Notes: generated by a model not told the origin, from the letters alone. DNA of 64,000 bases from Sulfuritalea sp. (GCA_022842325.1 JALHPU010000014.1:44129-108128), one strand, 5' to 3'; shown: positions 17,677-26,846, counted from the stretch's first letter. Made by a program: numbers and translations.

Positions 17677-18651
17677 TCAGGCACCGCCAAAGGCATCGGT
17701 CGCGGCGATGATGCGCCGCAGGATGCCCGCTTCGCTCGATGCGTGACCGGCATCGGGCACGATCTGGAGTTCAGCCCGGGGCCACGCCCGCCGAAGATCC
17801 CACGCGGACCGGGCGGGGGTCACGCAGTCGTAACGGCCCTGCACGATAACGCCCGGAATATGCCGCAATCGGAGCGCGCGCGCGAGGATCTGACCTTCTT
17901 CGAGAAACGCGCCATTGACGAAATAGTGCGTTTCGATACGGGCGAGCGCGACGAGATCAATGTCCCCGGCGTGATTCCGACTTATCCCTTTCGTTGGCAA
18001 CAAGGTCATGATCTCATCCTCCCATGCGCACCACGCACGTGCCGCCGCCAACTCGACCGCCGGATCGTCGCTCGCAAGTCGGGCGTGATAGGCGGCGATC
18101 AGATTGCCGCGTTCACTTTCGGGAATCGGCGCGAGAAAACGCTCCCACGCCTCGGGAAACAGGGATGAGGCCCCCTCCTGGTAGAGCCAACGCAATTCCG
18201 AGCGCCGCGCCATGAATACTCCGCGCAGAACCAGGGCGGCAACCCGCCGCGGATAGGCCTCCGCGTAGATCAGCGCCAGGGTGGCGCCCCACGACCCGCC
18301 TAGAACCAGCCACTGATCGATTGCCAGCGTCTGGCGCAAAGCTTCCATGTCGGCGACCAGATGCGCCGTCGTGTTGGCCTCGATGCACGCTCGCGGGCGC
18401 GAGCGGCCGCAACCACGCTGATCAAACAGAACGATCCGGTAGCGAGCCGGATCAAACAGCCTCCGATTATCCCGACTGCATCCACCGCCGGGGCCACCGT
18501 GCAGGAACAGAGCCGGCTTGCCGAGCGGATTGCCGCACATTTCCCAGTAGATGCGGTGACCGCCATCGACCTCGATGAAGCCGCCGTCGTACGCCTCGAC
18601 CGGCGGATAAAGGCCAGGCGGCCGCACGCAGGCCTGCGGATCCCCTCTCAT
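17677..18651 (-). CDS. pip: Proline iminopeptidase-like alpha/beta hydrolase
   Basis: 324 residues of the S33 peptidase family. The oxyanion region is FLHGGPGGGCSRD, the nucleophile elbow GGSWGATLALIYAEAYP (Ser in GGSWGA), and the C-terminal Asp and His are in QGRYDCVTPARSAWDL and VPDAGHASSE. Prolyl aminopeptidases release N-terminal proline from peptides; some close relatives hydrolyse other amides or esters. Its ATG overlaps the stop of the EutA-like gene (ATGA at 18648-18651), so the two are translationally coupled. That placement suggests its natural substrate is tied to the cupin/EutA module. Confidence 0.85.
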   Translation of the reverse strand: MRGDPQACVRPPGLYPPVEAYDGGFIEVDGGHRIYWEMCGNPLGKPALFLHGGPGGGCSRDNRRLFDPARYRIVLFDQRGCGRSRPRACIEANTTAHLVADMEALRQTLAIDQWLVLGGSWGATLALIYAEAYPRRVAALVLRGVFMARRSELRWLYQEGASSLFPEAWERFLAPIPESERGNLIAAYHARLASDDPAVELAAARAWCAWEDEIMTLLPTKGISRNHAGDIDLVALARIETHYFVNGAFLEEGQILARALRLRHIPGVIVQGRYDCVTPARSAWDLRRAWPRAELQIVPDAGHASSEAGILRRIIAATDAFGGA

Positions 18652-20210
18652 GCCGATTTCCAGGTTTCTGAGGCCGTGTCCCCGCCCGGCGCCCCGGCGC
18701 CACCCGCAGCCAATTCCGAGCGACCGACCGCGACCGACGGAAACACCAGGGACTTGATGACAACCGGAACGGCGCCGGAGGTCTCGAGCAGCGCGCCGAC
18801 GTCGATGAAGTCGAACTCGTGGAGAGTGATGCCGTCGATCGAAATGATCGGATTGGGCAGGCGCGACTCGACGTGACAGTGGATGCCAAGCAGTCCGCCG
18901 ATGTCGCCGTCGCCAACCAGGATCAGCGGCTGCCCGCGATCAAGGAACTCTGAAAGCCCGCTGACGACGCCACGGCAGAACGCATCGAGGCGCATGAAGG
19001 TCGCCGAACCCTGCCAGCGGTAGCACAATGCGACCGCGCACCCAACGTGGTCCGGATCAAGATGCCGCGACCCGCTGCGCACCGCCTCGGCAATCCGTTC
19101 GGCATCGAGTATTTCGTCCGCGAGCGGCAATCGCGGGGCGATCACCGGCACGTTCTTCAGCGGCAGGACGTTCTGCGGCGTGACGAAGATCGTGCCCCCA
19201 CTAACCTGCACCGTGTACTGCGAGGCGCCGACCACGGTGGCGCGGATACCCTCGTCGGGCTCCTCGATACGCGGCCCCCACGCCCTGATCCGTTCGATGA
19301 CGGCATGGGCAAGCTGCAAACCAAGATCACCGAAAGAATCTCGTCGGCGTCCGTAGATGTACTCCGAAACGCCGCCGGAGAAGGTAATCACCTCCGGTTT
19401 GCGCTCGTTGCGCAATGGATCGAGGCGCAGCAGGGCGGCGGTCTCAACGCCGGGCGACGAGCTGTGGATGATCTCGAACAGACGGTCGGCCATCCGCGCC
19501 ACCATCCGGTTCAATGCCTCGCCATCAGGCTTCGCGCCGACCTCCAGCACCAGGCCTGTTTCCTTGGCAAACCGCCGGCCGGCTTCCTCGACGCGGCGCA
19601 CACGCCCCCCGGCATCGAACGACACGATGCGTGCGCCGATATCGACCGCAGTCAGGTCGACCACTTCCCCGGCCTCGCAGACGGCAATCTTGGAGGTGCC
19701 GCCACCGATATCAACGTTCATCACCCGCGCCGACTCGCGGATTGATCGCGCGGCGGCGCCCGAGCCGAAGGCCGCCAGTTTCGTCTCGAGGGCGTCGCCG
19801 GCGCTGACCGCAATGAACTTGCCGGCCTGGGCGGCGAACAGTTCGCCGATCGCGCGCGCATTGCTGCGGCGGACGGCGACACCGGTGAGGATCAGCGCGC
19901 CGGTATCGATCGCCGCCGGATCGATGCCGGCCAGGTGATATTGCCGCGCGAGGAAGTCACCGAGCACTGCGGCGTCGATCGCCATGTCTTCGGCATAGGG
20001 CGTGAGGAGCACCTCCGATTCGTGAACCAGCTCGCGCGCCGACACGATGTAACGGTTGTCGAGCCGTTCAAGGACGAGGCGCGAAAAGACCAGGTGCGAA
20101 GTGGAGGATCCGATATCGACGCCGACGCTGAGGAGGCGAATCTCGTCTTCTTCCTCAAGGCTGCGCCTGACATTGCTGAAGAAGACCCGTCCGTCGCCTT
20201 CCCCGCTCAT
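18648..20210 (-). CDS. EutA-like ASKHA ATPase (paralogue 3)
   Basis: 520 residues. Phosphate-1 loop SVGVDIGSSTSHLVF at about 28-42, phosphate-2 MNVDIGGGTSKIAVCE, FSGGVSEYIYG, and VVGASQYTVQVSGGTIFV. There is no long His-rich tail, unlike paralogue 1. The ATG at 20210 begins the region of family similarity; the frame continues upstream without similarity. It lies 92 bp after the bicupin (20303-21511) and overlaps the hydrolase start by 4 bp, giving a cupin, EutA, hydrolase operon. No eutBC is present, so the reactivase role known for EutA cannot be transferred directly. Confidence 0.87.
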   Translation of the reverse strand: MSGEGDGRVFFSNVRRSLEEEDEIRLLSVGVDIGSSTSHLVFSRLVLERLDNRYIVSARELVHESEVLLTPYAEDMAIDAAVLGDFLARQYHLAGIDPAAIDTGALILTGVAVRRSNARAIGELFAAQAGKFIAVSAGDALETKLAAFGSGAAARSIRESARVMNVDIGGGTSKIAVCEAGEVVDLTAVDIGARIVSFDAGGRVRRVEEAGRRFAKETGLVLEVGAKPDGEALNRMVARMADRLFEIIHSSSPGVETAALLRLDPLRNERKPEVITFSGGVSEYIYGRRRDSFGDLGLQLAHAVIERIRAWGPRIEEPDEGIRATVVGASQYTVQVSGGTIFVTPQNVLPLKNVPVIAPRLPLADEILDAERIAEAVRSGSRHLDPDHVGCAVALCYRWQGSATFMRLDAFCRGVVSGLSEFLDRGQPLILVGDGDIGGLLGIHCHVESRLPNPIISIDGITLHEFDFIDVGALLETSGAVPVVIKSLVFPSVAVGRSELAAGGAGAPGGDTASETWKSA

Positions 20211-20302
20211 TGACGGAAGCCCGCAAACCGGCGGCCTAACGACTCGATCACACTGCTGCGCACGGCCCCCAAAAGCAAGCGTCGGTCGCGACCCATCGCG
20301 TC

Positions 20303-21511
20303 CTACTTCCGGACTGGGTCTGGAGCAACGTACCATGCCGGATCCATCCGGCTCGGTACCGCATTGCGTTTCAGCGTTTCCTCGTACTCGGCACGAAGGT
20401 ACGGATCCTCCATCCAGTACGGAATTGCCGTACCGCCATCGCCGACATCGATGGCGGTGTAGTCCGTATGCTTTGCGCCGGGTGCGCCGGGGTCGCGACC
20501 AGGATTGTGCGGCCCGAACCATGCAGTCAGGCGGAACGGATCGCTCGACACGCTGAAGTGCTGGTGATACCAACGGGCGCCGCCAGGTGCGGCGGTGACC
20601 ATGCCAACCGGCTCGTAGTCGACGCGGCGCACTTCGGCAGCATGACCGTCGCGCCACGGGTTAACGCCCAGGCCCTCGGGCCATGTGTAGGTATAGCCCT
20701 TGCCCTTCAGGCAGATGAGAACAGCGGCCGAAGTGTGCGCATGCGCCTTCGAGTAGCGGCCGTTTTCGTGCTGACCAATCCAGAAATAGAAACAGTTGTT
20801 GGTCATGAACGGCTCGACTCGTCGGTAGCCCGGCGAGCGCCGGTTGTCGAGAGGCAGGTCGCAGTTCATGGCGTCCGGAATGAGATTTGTTCGTCGCATC
20901 GCGAGGCCGCGCACAGGATCCGCCTCAATGTCGTCGTTCGGCTTGTAAAAGTCATCGGCGCCGCTGAAACGATCACGGAAGACAAAAGGATTGTTGAATA
21001 CCGCCTCGACATTGTTCAACTGGTTCAGCACGTTCGGCGCCGTCGTGCCGGCAAGCAGCAGCGCACCGCCAGACGTAGCATTGACGATGCGGTGCCATGC
21101 GTTCATCGGAATCGAGAACATGGAGCCCTGCTGCCACTCGAAGACGTGCTTCCTGTTGTCGCCTTCAAGCCATACCTCGGTGGTTCCGCGACCTTCGACG
21201 ACGAGGAAGATCTCCTCGTAAATATGCTTTTCAGCGTTCAGCGCACCGCCCGGCGGCACTTCGACCACATAACAGCCCCATTTGGTCTCGGTCCCGTAGA
21301 GCTGGATAAAGTGACCGCGTCCACCGGTGCGCTTCCATGGAACCAGCGGCAAATTCTGCACCTTGCTGATCCCGATGTCGCGGAAAACGGGCAGTCCCTC
21401 CGCCTCCATGTAGGCATCGTACGGGGTCGGCTGTTTTTTGAACTGTCCATATCCCGCCTTTTGGTTGGCGGCCGGCTCATGCCAATGCGTTTGGTCCTTG
21501 TCATGCGGCAT
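20303..21511 (-). CDS. Bicupin protein (paralogue 3)
   Basis: 402 residues with two cupin domains. The N-terminal domain has VVEVPPGGALNAEKHIYEE and SMFSIPMNAWHRIVNAT. The C-terminal domain has RYSKAHAHTSAAVLICLKG and WYHQHFSVSSDPFRLT. The layout matches the bicupin at 3721-4935 but the sequence is divergent, so the pairing with EutA is old. GAAGGA lies before the ATG at 21511; an in-frame codon at 21553 lacks a ribosome site. An operator-like site lies 87 bp upstream. First gene of an apparent three-gene operon. Function unknown; metal-dependent oxygenase, isomerase or ligand-binding roles are possible. Confidence 0.85.
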   Translation of the reverse strand: MPHDKDQTHWHEPAANQKAGYGQFKKQPTPYDAYMEAEGLPVFRDIGISKVQNLPLVPWKRTGGRGHFIQLYGTETKWGCYVVEVPPGGALNAEKHIYEEIFLVVEGRGTTEVWLEGDNRKHVFEWQQGSMFSIPMNAWHRIVNATSGGALLLAGTTAPNVLNQLNNVEAVFNNPFVFRDRFSGADDFYKPNDDIEADPVRGLAMRRTNLIPDAMNCDLPLDNRRSPGYRRVEPFMTNNCFYFWIGQHENGRYSKAHAHTSAAVLICLKGKGYTYTWPEGLGVNPWRDGHAAEVRRVDYEPVGMVTAAPGGARWYHQHFSVSSDPFRLTAWFGPHNPGRDPGAPGAKHTDYTAIDVGDGGTAIPYWMEDPYLRAEYEETLKRNAVPSRMDPAWYVAPDPVRK

Positions 21512-21597
21512 TTTTGTTCCTTCCAGAATCCGGCAATCTCGACGGAGCGGCAAACTTTACCATCCGCCCCGCAGCATTTCAACAAAAATGGGATGAC

Positions 21598-21614
21598 GGT
21601 CCATATATAGGAAT
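21598..21614. promoter_or_regulatory. Putative IclR-type operator upstream of cupin-EutA-hydrolase operon
   Basis: GGTCCATATATAGGAAT: TCC and GGA half-sites around an ATATATA core, 17 bp, 87 bp upstream of the bicupin start at 21511. It has the same architecture as the site at 22987-23003. Confidence 0.5.
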
Positions 21615-21706
21615 ACGAGAGCAATCGCGGGAAATGCTTACAGACACCAAAGCGCGCTGCTCGCCCATCGGATCACGACCAGAAACACGGCCTTGTCTCG
21701 CCGCCA

Positions 21707-22855
21707 TCATTCAGGGGGGCGTAACGAAGCAGAGCCAGCGCTGATCGATCCGCCCACGATCAACAGGCAGGCCGTGCCCCAGAACACCGGATAGATACCG
21801 AAGGCGGCGCCCAGAGAACCAAACGCTATCGGTATGGTCATCTGGGTGAATTTGTTGACGGTGAGCCGAAAACCCAGAGACTCACCGATGCGTCCGGCGG
21901 GAGAATTATTGTAGGTAAGAATGATTGACAAGGGTTGTCCGCAACCAAGCCCCAAGCCGAGCACAAAGGAGAGCCCCGCCAAAACGACCGGGTCCTGAAA
22001 CGACGGAAAAAGAAAATAGGTCAATCCGGCAACCAGTAGGGAAGAAGTCAACACCCGCTCTTCACCAAAACGTCTGGACAGCCAGGGCATCCAGAGTCTC
22101 ACCACAAACGCGGCGGCGGCCTGCATGCCCAAAACGATTCCGATCACCGACGCCGAAAGACCGATTGATCGACCATAAATCGGAACGTAGAAATTAAAAA
22201 GTTCGATGCCGGTAATGATCAGCCCGCTGGCAACGAAGGCGCGACCGAGCGCCCGGTTGCCAAGCAACTCCCTCATGCTGCCGGCCCGCTGTCCGCTCTC
22301 GGTCCTGACCACGACGGGGATGAAGCCGGCAAAACAGAACAGGACAATACCCGGCACAGCACCAATGCAGGCCAGCAACTTGTAAGTCTGGAGATAGCCG
22401 GAACCATCGATGACAAAGCCTACGACCACCGGGCCGACGAATCCGGATACCGCCGCCCCCAGACTGAAGGTGGCGAAGTTCCGCGTTCGTTCATGCCCGC
22501 CGCCCAAAGACCCCACCAGGTTATGCGCGGAAACATGGAAGAAAACATTGGAGAGCCCGATCAGCGCCGCCGACGCATACAGCGCAGGCAGTGTCGGCAC
22601 CGCTACCGGCACCAGAAGGCCAAGGGCCGTCCCGATCGACCCGAGCACCATCGGACGGCGTACCCCGACCCGATCGGACGCGCGCCCCGCATAGACCGCC
22701 AGCAACAGGGGAAAGCACGCGTATGTCGCTATCAGCAACCCGAGGGAAAAAGGGCTGGCGCCAAGTTCGATCGCGTACAGCGCGATCAGCATCTTGCTCC
22801 CCTTCAGGGCGATCTGATTGAGCAACGCCAGCAGGACCGTGATGTATATTGCCAT
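21707..22855 (-). CDS. MFS transporter
   Basis: 382 residues, hydrophobic throughout with about 12 membrane segments. The major-facilitator signature between helices 2 and 3 is visible as GRASDRVGVRRPMVLG, and a central cytoplasmic loop follows around VVVRTESGQRAGSMREL. It is shorter than the usual 400-450 residues but has no obvious lesion. The ATG at 22855 is the first plausible start. An IclR-type operator lies 132 bp upstream. The substrate is unknown; uptake or export of the compound handled by the cupin/EutA operon next door is a reasonable guess. Confidence 0.85.
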   Translation of the reverse strand: MAIYITVLLALLNQIALKGSKMLIALYAIELGASPFSLGLLIATYACFPLLLAVYAGRASDRVGVRRPMVLGSIGTALGLLVPVAVPTLPALYASAALIGLSNVFFHVSAHNLVGSLGGGHERTRNFATFSLGAAVSGFVGPVVVGFVIDGSGYLQTYKLLACIGAVPGIVLFCFAGFIPVVVRTESGQRAGSMRELLGNRALGRAFVASGLIITGIELFNFYVPIYGRSIGLSASVIGIVLGMQAAAAFVVRLWMPWLSRRFGEERVLTSSLLVAGLTYFLFPSFQDPVVLAGLSFVLGLGLGCGQPLSIILTYNNSPAGRIGESLGFRLTVNKFTQMTIPIAFGSLGAAFGIYPVFWGTACLLIVGGSISAGSASLRPPE

Positions 22856-23176
22856 TTGAGTGACCCAGCGGCCCGGGCCGCAATTCCTGAGACACCGGAC
22901 ACGACGCGCCGCACCGCGAGCGGTACCGATGATTGACCCGAAGCGAATCCGATCGCAGCATACCAGTTATTCCCATGCGGACTATCGATCCATATAGCGG
23001 AACACTCAGAGGAGCAGGCGATCATGGCAAGGGTGCACCTCGGCAATTGTTCATGAGTTGCAACCGATTCGGTAACCGCGTCAAGCGCGATGTAGATCCT
23101 GGGAAAATATATGGAAACTCCGATGAACATCCATCGTTGTCAGTGTGATCAGGTATCCGTAAACGAGGAAAACAGG
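22856..23176. other. Intergenic region between divergent MFS and SEC-C genes
   Basis: 321 bp holding the promoters of the MFS gene (minus) and the SEC-C/YkgJ gene (plus) and the operator-like site at 22987-23003. No gene is seen; an in-frame extension of the SEC-C frame to 23111 has no family similarity. Confidence 0.5.
22987..23003. promoter_or_regulatory. Putative IclR-type operator upstream of MFS gene
   Basis: GATCCATATAGCGGAAC; its reverse complement, GTTCCGCTATATGGATC, is close to a typical GTTCC-N7-GGAAC IclR operator. It lies in the divergent promoter region, 132 bp from the MFS start and 174 bp from the SEC-C gene start. Confidence 0.55.
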
Positions 23177-23725
23177 ATGAACACAGGCAGAAACGATCCC
23201 TGCCCTTGCGGTAGCGACAAGAAATACAAGAAGTGCTGCGGACTTGTCGTTCCTCCGAACGCGACATCGGGCGCGGATGAAGCGAAACGCGAGTGTGGCG
23301 AGTGCACCGCTTGCTGCGATGGCTGGATGGCCGCAACCATTTTTGGCCACGAAATGAAGCCTGGCGTCCCGTGTTGCTTCCTGAAGGACGGCGGCTGCGG
23401 TATTTATGCACGACGGCCGAGCATTCCGTGTCGCCGCTTCGTATGCGGCTGGCTCGCCGATAACAGTCCGTTCCCCGACGCGTTCCGGCCGAATCTATCC
23501 AAGATCATTGTCGCCAAGATTCTCTGGCGCGGCCGCCTTGCCTTTCTGTTGCGCTCCGCCGGAAGCGACCCCAGCGAGTCGTTACTGGACTGGATGCGCC
23601 AGTTCAGTACGGCAACCGGGTATCCATTTTTCTACGAGCAGAACGGTGAAAAATTCGGCTTCGGTCCGCCTGAGTTTCAGCAAGACATGCTAAGTCGGCT
23701 GCAGAGCGGCGAGACCATGTGGTAG
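23177..23725 (+). CDS. SEC-C motif and YkgJ-type cysteine cluster protein
   Basis: 182 residues. The N-terminus has the SEC-C zinc motif NDPCPCGSDKKYKKCC (residues 5-20). Then comes a YkgJ-type cluster, CGECTACCDGW, with further cysteines in GVPCCFLKDGGCGIYARRP and PCRRFVCGW, the pattern of the Zn/Fe-binding CxxCxxCC family. GAGG lies eight bases before the ATG at 23177. The biochemical role of YkgJ proteins is unknown; SEC-C motifs bind zinc and often contact other proteins. Its divergent position suggests it is not part of the neighbouring operons. Confidence 0.8.
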   Translation: MNTGRNDPCPCGSDKKYKKCCGLVVPPNATSGADEAKRECGECTACCDGWMAATIFGHEMKPGVPCCFLKDGGCGIYARRPSIPCRRFVCGWLADNSPFPDAFRPNLSKIIVAKILWRGRLAFLLRSAGSDPSESLLDWMRQFSTATGYPFFYEQNGEKFGFGPPEFQQDMLSRLQSGETMW

Positions 23726-23828
23726 TTGGCGGGAACACGCTCCGACGATGAGCGCCGGGGATCGCGTTCGCTACATCGCCCCGCCTGCTCTCATGCCACG
23801 CGGTTCGGGAAGCGCCAATGGCGGAGAC

Positions 23829-24881
23829 CTACTTCCCGCCCTGCTTCAGTACCACCTCGTCGTACGACTTTGTCCACTTCTCCAGATGGTCCAGGGTAGC
23901 GACCGGATCCACCAGTTTGACCCGCAGATTGGCGAGAGGGGATGGAACCTGGCTGTGGGTCGGCACATAACCCATCGTCACCAGCAGTCGCTGGGTTTCA
24001 GGTGACAGCAAATGATCCTGGAACAGCAACGCGGCGTTCGGATGGGGCGCCCGACGCGCGATACCGGTACCGCTGGAACGGGCTATTGCCGGCTCAAGCA
24101 CGAACCATTCGATCGGCGCCCCCCTGCGTTTGGCCGCTTCCGGCATGTAGTGGTAGACGGTTAACGCCAGAGGCACTTCGCCGGCCACTACCAGATTATT
24201 GAGCAGCGAGTGCCCCTTGCGCACCGAGATGCCGTTGCGCGCCACGATGTCGCGGAACAGCTTCACTCCCTTTTCTTCTCCCATATCAAGGACAACCGTC
24301 GAGTACCATTCGAGAACATTGCCCTCAATGCCAAGCTTGCCCTTCCACTTCGGGTCCAGTAGATCCTGAAAGGTCTTGGGCAGGTCTTCTTTCTTGATCA
24401 ACGGGGTATGGTAGGCCTGCACCCAGACCGAAAGCAGAGTCGCCGCCCAGTCGCGATTGGCCGCCACCATGCCAGGAAGAAGATCCTTGAAGTAAGGCGA
24501 TACCACCGGCTGCAGGATATTTTCCCGATGCAGCACCTCCATTTCCAGAGCCGCAGACTGGATCGCGTCGACCTCGTGGCGCCCGGCCGACGCCTCGTTC
24601 AGCGTGCGTTGCAACACTTTGTCAGACCCGGAACGCCAGACCCTGACCTTGATGCCGTACTTTTTTTCGAAAGGCTCGACCAGTGCCGACAGATCCTTCT
24701 CGGCAAAGCTCGTGTAGAGCGTAAGCGAGCCCTCCTTCTGTGCCGCCGCAACAAGCTTCGCGGTCCGATCCGGGCCCTCATACCGGAGCAGCGAGGTATC
24801 CTGCGCGCGGCACGGCACAACGACTGCCAGCACCGCCAACGCCCATCCGAATTGCCGAACGCCCTGCTCTACCCTGTTCAC
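23829..24881 (-). CDS. Iron(III)-type periplasmic solute-binding protein (orphan 4)
   Basis: 350 residues. Signal peptide WALAVLAVVVPCRAQ, then AAQKEGSLTLYTSFAEKD, FEKKYGIKVRVWRSGSDKV, LLDPKWKGKLGIEGNVLEW, VRKGHSLLNNLVVAGEVPL, GIARRAPHPNAALLFQDH. The GTG at 24881 is chosen because AAGGAG lies eight bases before it; a GTG at 24890 overlaps that signal. It is closest to the protein at 6654-7709. It follows the ThDP enzyme gene on the same strand by about 100 bp and may be co-transcribed with it. No cognate permease is present. Confidence 0.85.
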   Translation of the reverse strand: MNRVEQGVRQFGWALAVLAVVVPCRAQDTSLLRYEGPDRTAKLVAAAQKEGSLTLYTSFAEKDLSALVEPFEKKYGIKVRVWRSGSDKVLQRTLNEASAGRHEVDAIQSAALEMEVLHRENILQPVVSPYFKDLLPGMVAANRDWAATLLSVWVQAYHTPLIKKEDLPKTFQDLLDPKWKGKLGIEGNVLEWYSTVVLDMGEEKGVKLFRDIVARNGISVRKGHSLLNNLVVAGEVPLALTVYHYMPEAAKRRGAPIEWFVLEPAIARSSGTGIARRAPHPNAALLFQDHLLSPETQRLLVTMGYVPTHSQVPSPLANLRVKLVDPVATLDHLEKWTKSYDEVVLKQGGK

Positions 24882-24983
24882 GGTTCTCACTCCTTCGTCC
24901 TGGAAACTCTGACTCGTCAGTCGCGGCGTGCCACAGCAACGGATCGCCCATCCCTGCTTTTCGATTGCCCTGTTGCCGCTGTC

Positions 24984-26756
24984 TCAACGATTTTGCGTCA
25001 CCACGTCGACCAGCGCGGGACGACCCTCGACTTTGACCGCATGCAGCGCGCGACGCAATGCCGGCTCAATGTCTTCAACGCGCAAGATCGGCCCTTCGCC
25101 ATAGACGCCCATGGAACGCGCCATGGCCGCAAAATCGAACGCCGGATTTTCCAGCCGCGTGCCGAAGTGTGCGTTCTCGACCGGGCGTCCGCGGTGGGCG
25201 GCAATCTTGGCGCCATGCTCCTCGGAGTTATAGTAACTGCGATTGTTCACCATGATGTTGAGCAGGGGGATCTGATGATGTGCGGCGGTCCACAGGGCGG
25301 TCGGCGTGAACAGGAAGTCGCCGTCGGACTGAAGATTTACGCAAAGCCGCTGCGGATACGCCAAGGCGACGCCAATGGCCGCACCCATGCCGTAACCCAG
25401 GCCACCGCCCGAGTATTTGCCAACGTACTGGTCTTGCCGCTCAATATTCCATAATCGCTTGACCCAGCCGTTGGCGGTGCCATTCGCCAGAATCCACGGC
25501 TCGTCCTTGACCACGTCCCAGACCGTGGCGGCAAGGGTTGACAAGGCTATCGGAGATTCGCCGCCTTGCCTTTGGCACTGCTCCTGCCAGGTCACGCGCA
25601 GCCGCGCCAGCCGGGTTCCCCATCGTTGCGCCCGCGCCTGGATCTTTTCCGTCGCCAACGAGGGCGCCAGCATCAGTTCGGCGCAACGCGCCAGCAATTG
25701 CGGCACGAATCTGGCAGTGTCGGCCGCGATCATGTCGTCGGTCGGCTGCAAGCGCCTGAAATCGTGACTCCAGCTACCCATCACATAATCGTCCAGCGTC
25801 ACGTGCGCGACGTGCGCCGTCGACGAAAACATCGGCTGAGTCTGTCGCGTCACACGGTCTACCGTATGCAGCGCGCCGAAGAAATCCATTACGTCCAGCC
25901 CGAGGATTGCATCAGCCGCTGCCAGCACCTCGCCGGCAATTGCCTGTAAAGCCATCGGGTGTCGCGTTGGAAAATTATGACGGTTGCCTTGATCGATAAC
26001 CGGAATCATCAGCAAGTCAGCAAGCTTGATCAGGGCATCGTAGGCGACTGGCGACCGGCCCAGACGATCGACCACGATCACCGGATGGTCGGCCGCCAGA
26101 AGTAGCCGGGCAACCCGCTCGACAACCTCAGGCGCCGCGGTGGGCGATTCGGGCGGCTGAAACTTTGCCGGATCGGGCAAATCCGGAAACTCGACCTGCT
26201 CGTTTTCCTGAATGGCTGCGTCATAACAGACGTAGACCGGACCTCGCGGCTCGGTCATCGCAGTCCGGTAGGCCCGGGCGAACGACTCGGGCGTGCTTTG
26301 GAGATCGGCAGGCTGATCGTCCCACTTGACGAAATCCCGTATCAGATTGCCCTGCACCAGGGCCGTATGCACCCACTCGCTTCCCGGACGACGATTGACG
26401 TAGGACATGGGGCCGGTGCCGCCCAGCAGAATTACCGGTATGCGATCACACCACGCGTTGTAGATCGCCATCACCGCGTGCTGCAAACCGACGACGTTGT
26501 GCAAAATTGCAACCATGGGCTTGCCGCTGGCTCGCGCATAACCATGCGCGATAGCCACCGAAATTTCTTCATGGGTGCATTCCAGAAACTTGGGTGCCTT
26601 GTTGCCAAGGTAATTTATTAACGAATCGTGAATGCCGCGAAAGGAAGCGCCGGGATTGAACGCGACGTACGGAATGTCATACTGCTGCAGGATATCGACG
26701 ATGAAATCCGATCCATAACGGCGTGCGGTCAATCGATCATTTGCTTGCATTGTCAT
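24984..26756 (-). CDS. Thiamine diphosphate-dependent decarboxylase (benzoylformate decarboxylase/acetolactate synthase-like)
   Basis: 590 residues with the three-domain ThDP layout. The N-terminal PYR domain carries the cofactor-activating Glu in FLECTHEEISVAIAHGYAR. The C-terminal PP domain has the Mg/ThDP motif SDGDFLFTPTALWTAAHH...NN, with Ser in place of the first Gly of the usual GDG. The middle domain runs from about 200 to 340. Family members decarboxylate 2-oxo acids to aldehydes or condense them. The next gene upstream encodes an aldehyde dehydrogenase, which suits a decarboxylase producing an aldehyde. The start at 26756 has only a weak ribosome site; an ATG two codons later is equally possible. 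Confidence 0.85.
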   Translation of the reverse strand: MTMQANDRLTARRYGSDFIVDILQQYDIPYVAFNPGASFRGIHDSLINYLGNKAPKFLECTHEEISVAIAHGYARASGKPMVAILHNVVGLQHAVMAIYNAWCDRIPVILLGGTGPMSYVNRRPGSEWVHTALVQGNLIRDFVKWDDQPADLQSTPESFARAYRTAMTEPRGPVYVCYDAAIQENEQVEFPDLPDPAKFQPPESPTAAPEVVERVARLLLAADHPVIVVDRLGRSPVAYDALIKLADLLMIPVIDQGNRHNFPTRHPMALQAIAGEVLAAADAILGLDVMDFFGALHTVDRVTRQTQPMFSSTAHVAHVTLDDYVMGSWSHDFRRLQPTDDMIAADTARFVPQLLARCAELMLAPSLATEKIQARAQRWGTRLARLRVTWQEQCQRQGGESPIALSTLAATVWDVVKDEPWILANGTANGWVKRLWNIERQDQYVGKYSGGGLGYGMGAAIGVALAYPQRLCVNLQSDGDFLFTPTALWTAAHHQIPLLNIMVNNRSYYNSEEHGAKIAAHRGRPVENAHFGTRLENPAFDFAAMARSMGVYGEGPILRVEDIEPALRRALHAVKVEGRPALVDVVTQNR

Positions 26757-26846
26757 TCGCTACCATTGTTTGCCGTCGATCCCGGCTGCCCCCCCACGGG
26801 CCATGTTCCCAGAACGTGGGGAACAAGACCGCGCCAGGCCAGTCAA

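Noticed and set aside
26805..26824. GTTCCC-N8-GGGAAC inverted repeat between the aldehyde dehydrogenase and ThDP genes as an operator
   Set aside because: The GTTCC/GGAAC spacing is 10 rather than 7. It overlaps another possible stem (CCCCACG/CGTGGGG), so it is more likely an intercistronic hairpin; too weak to call.
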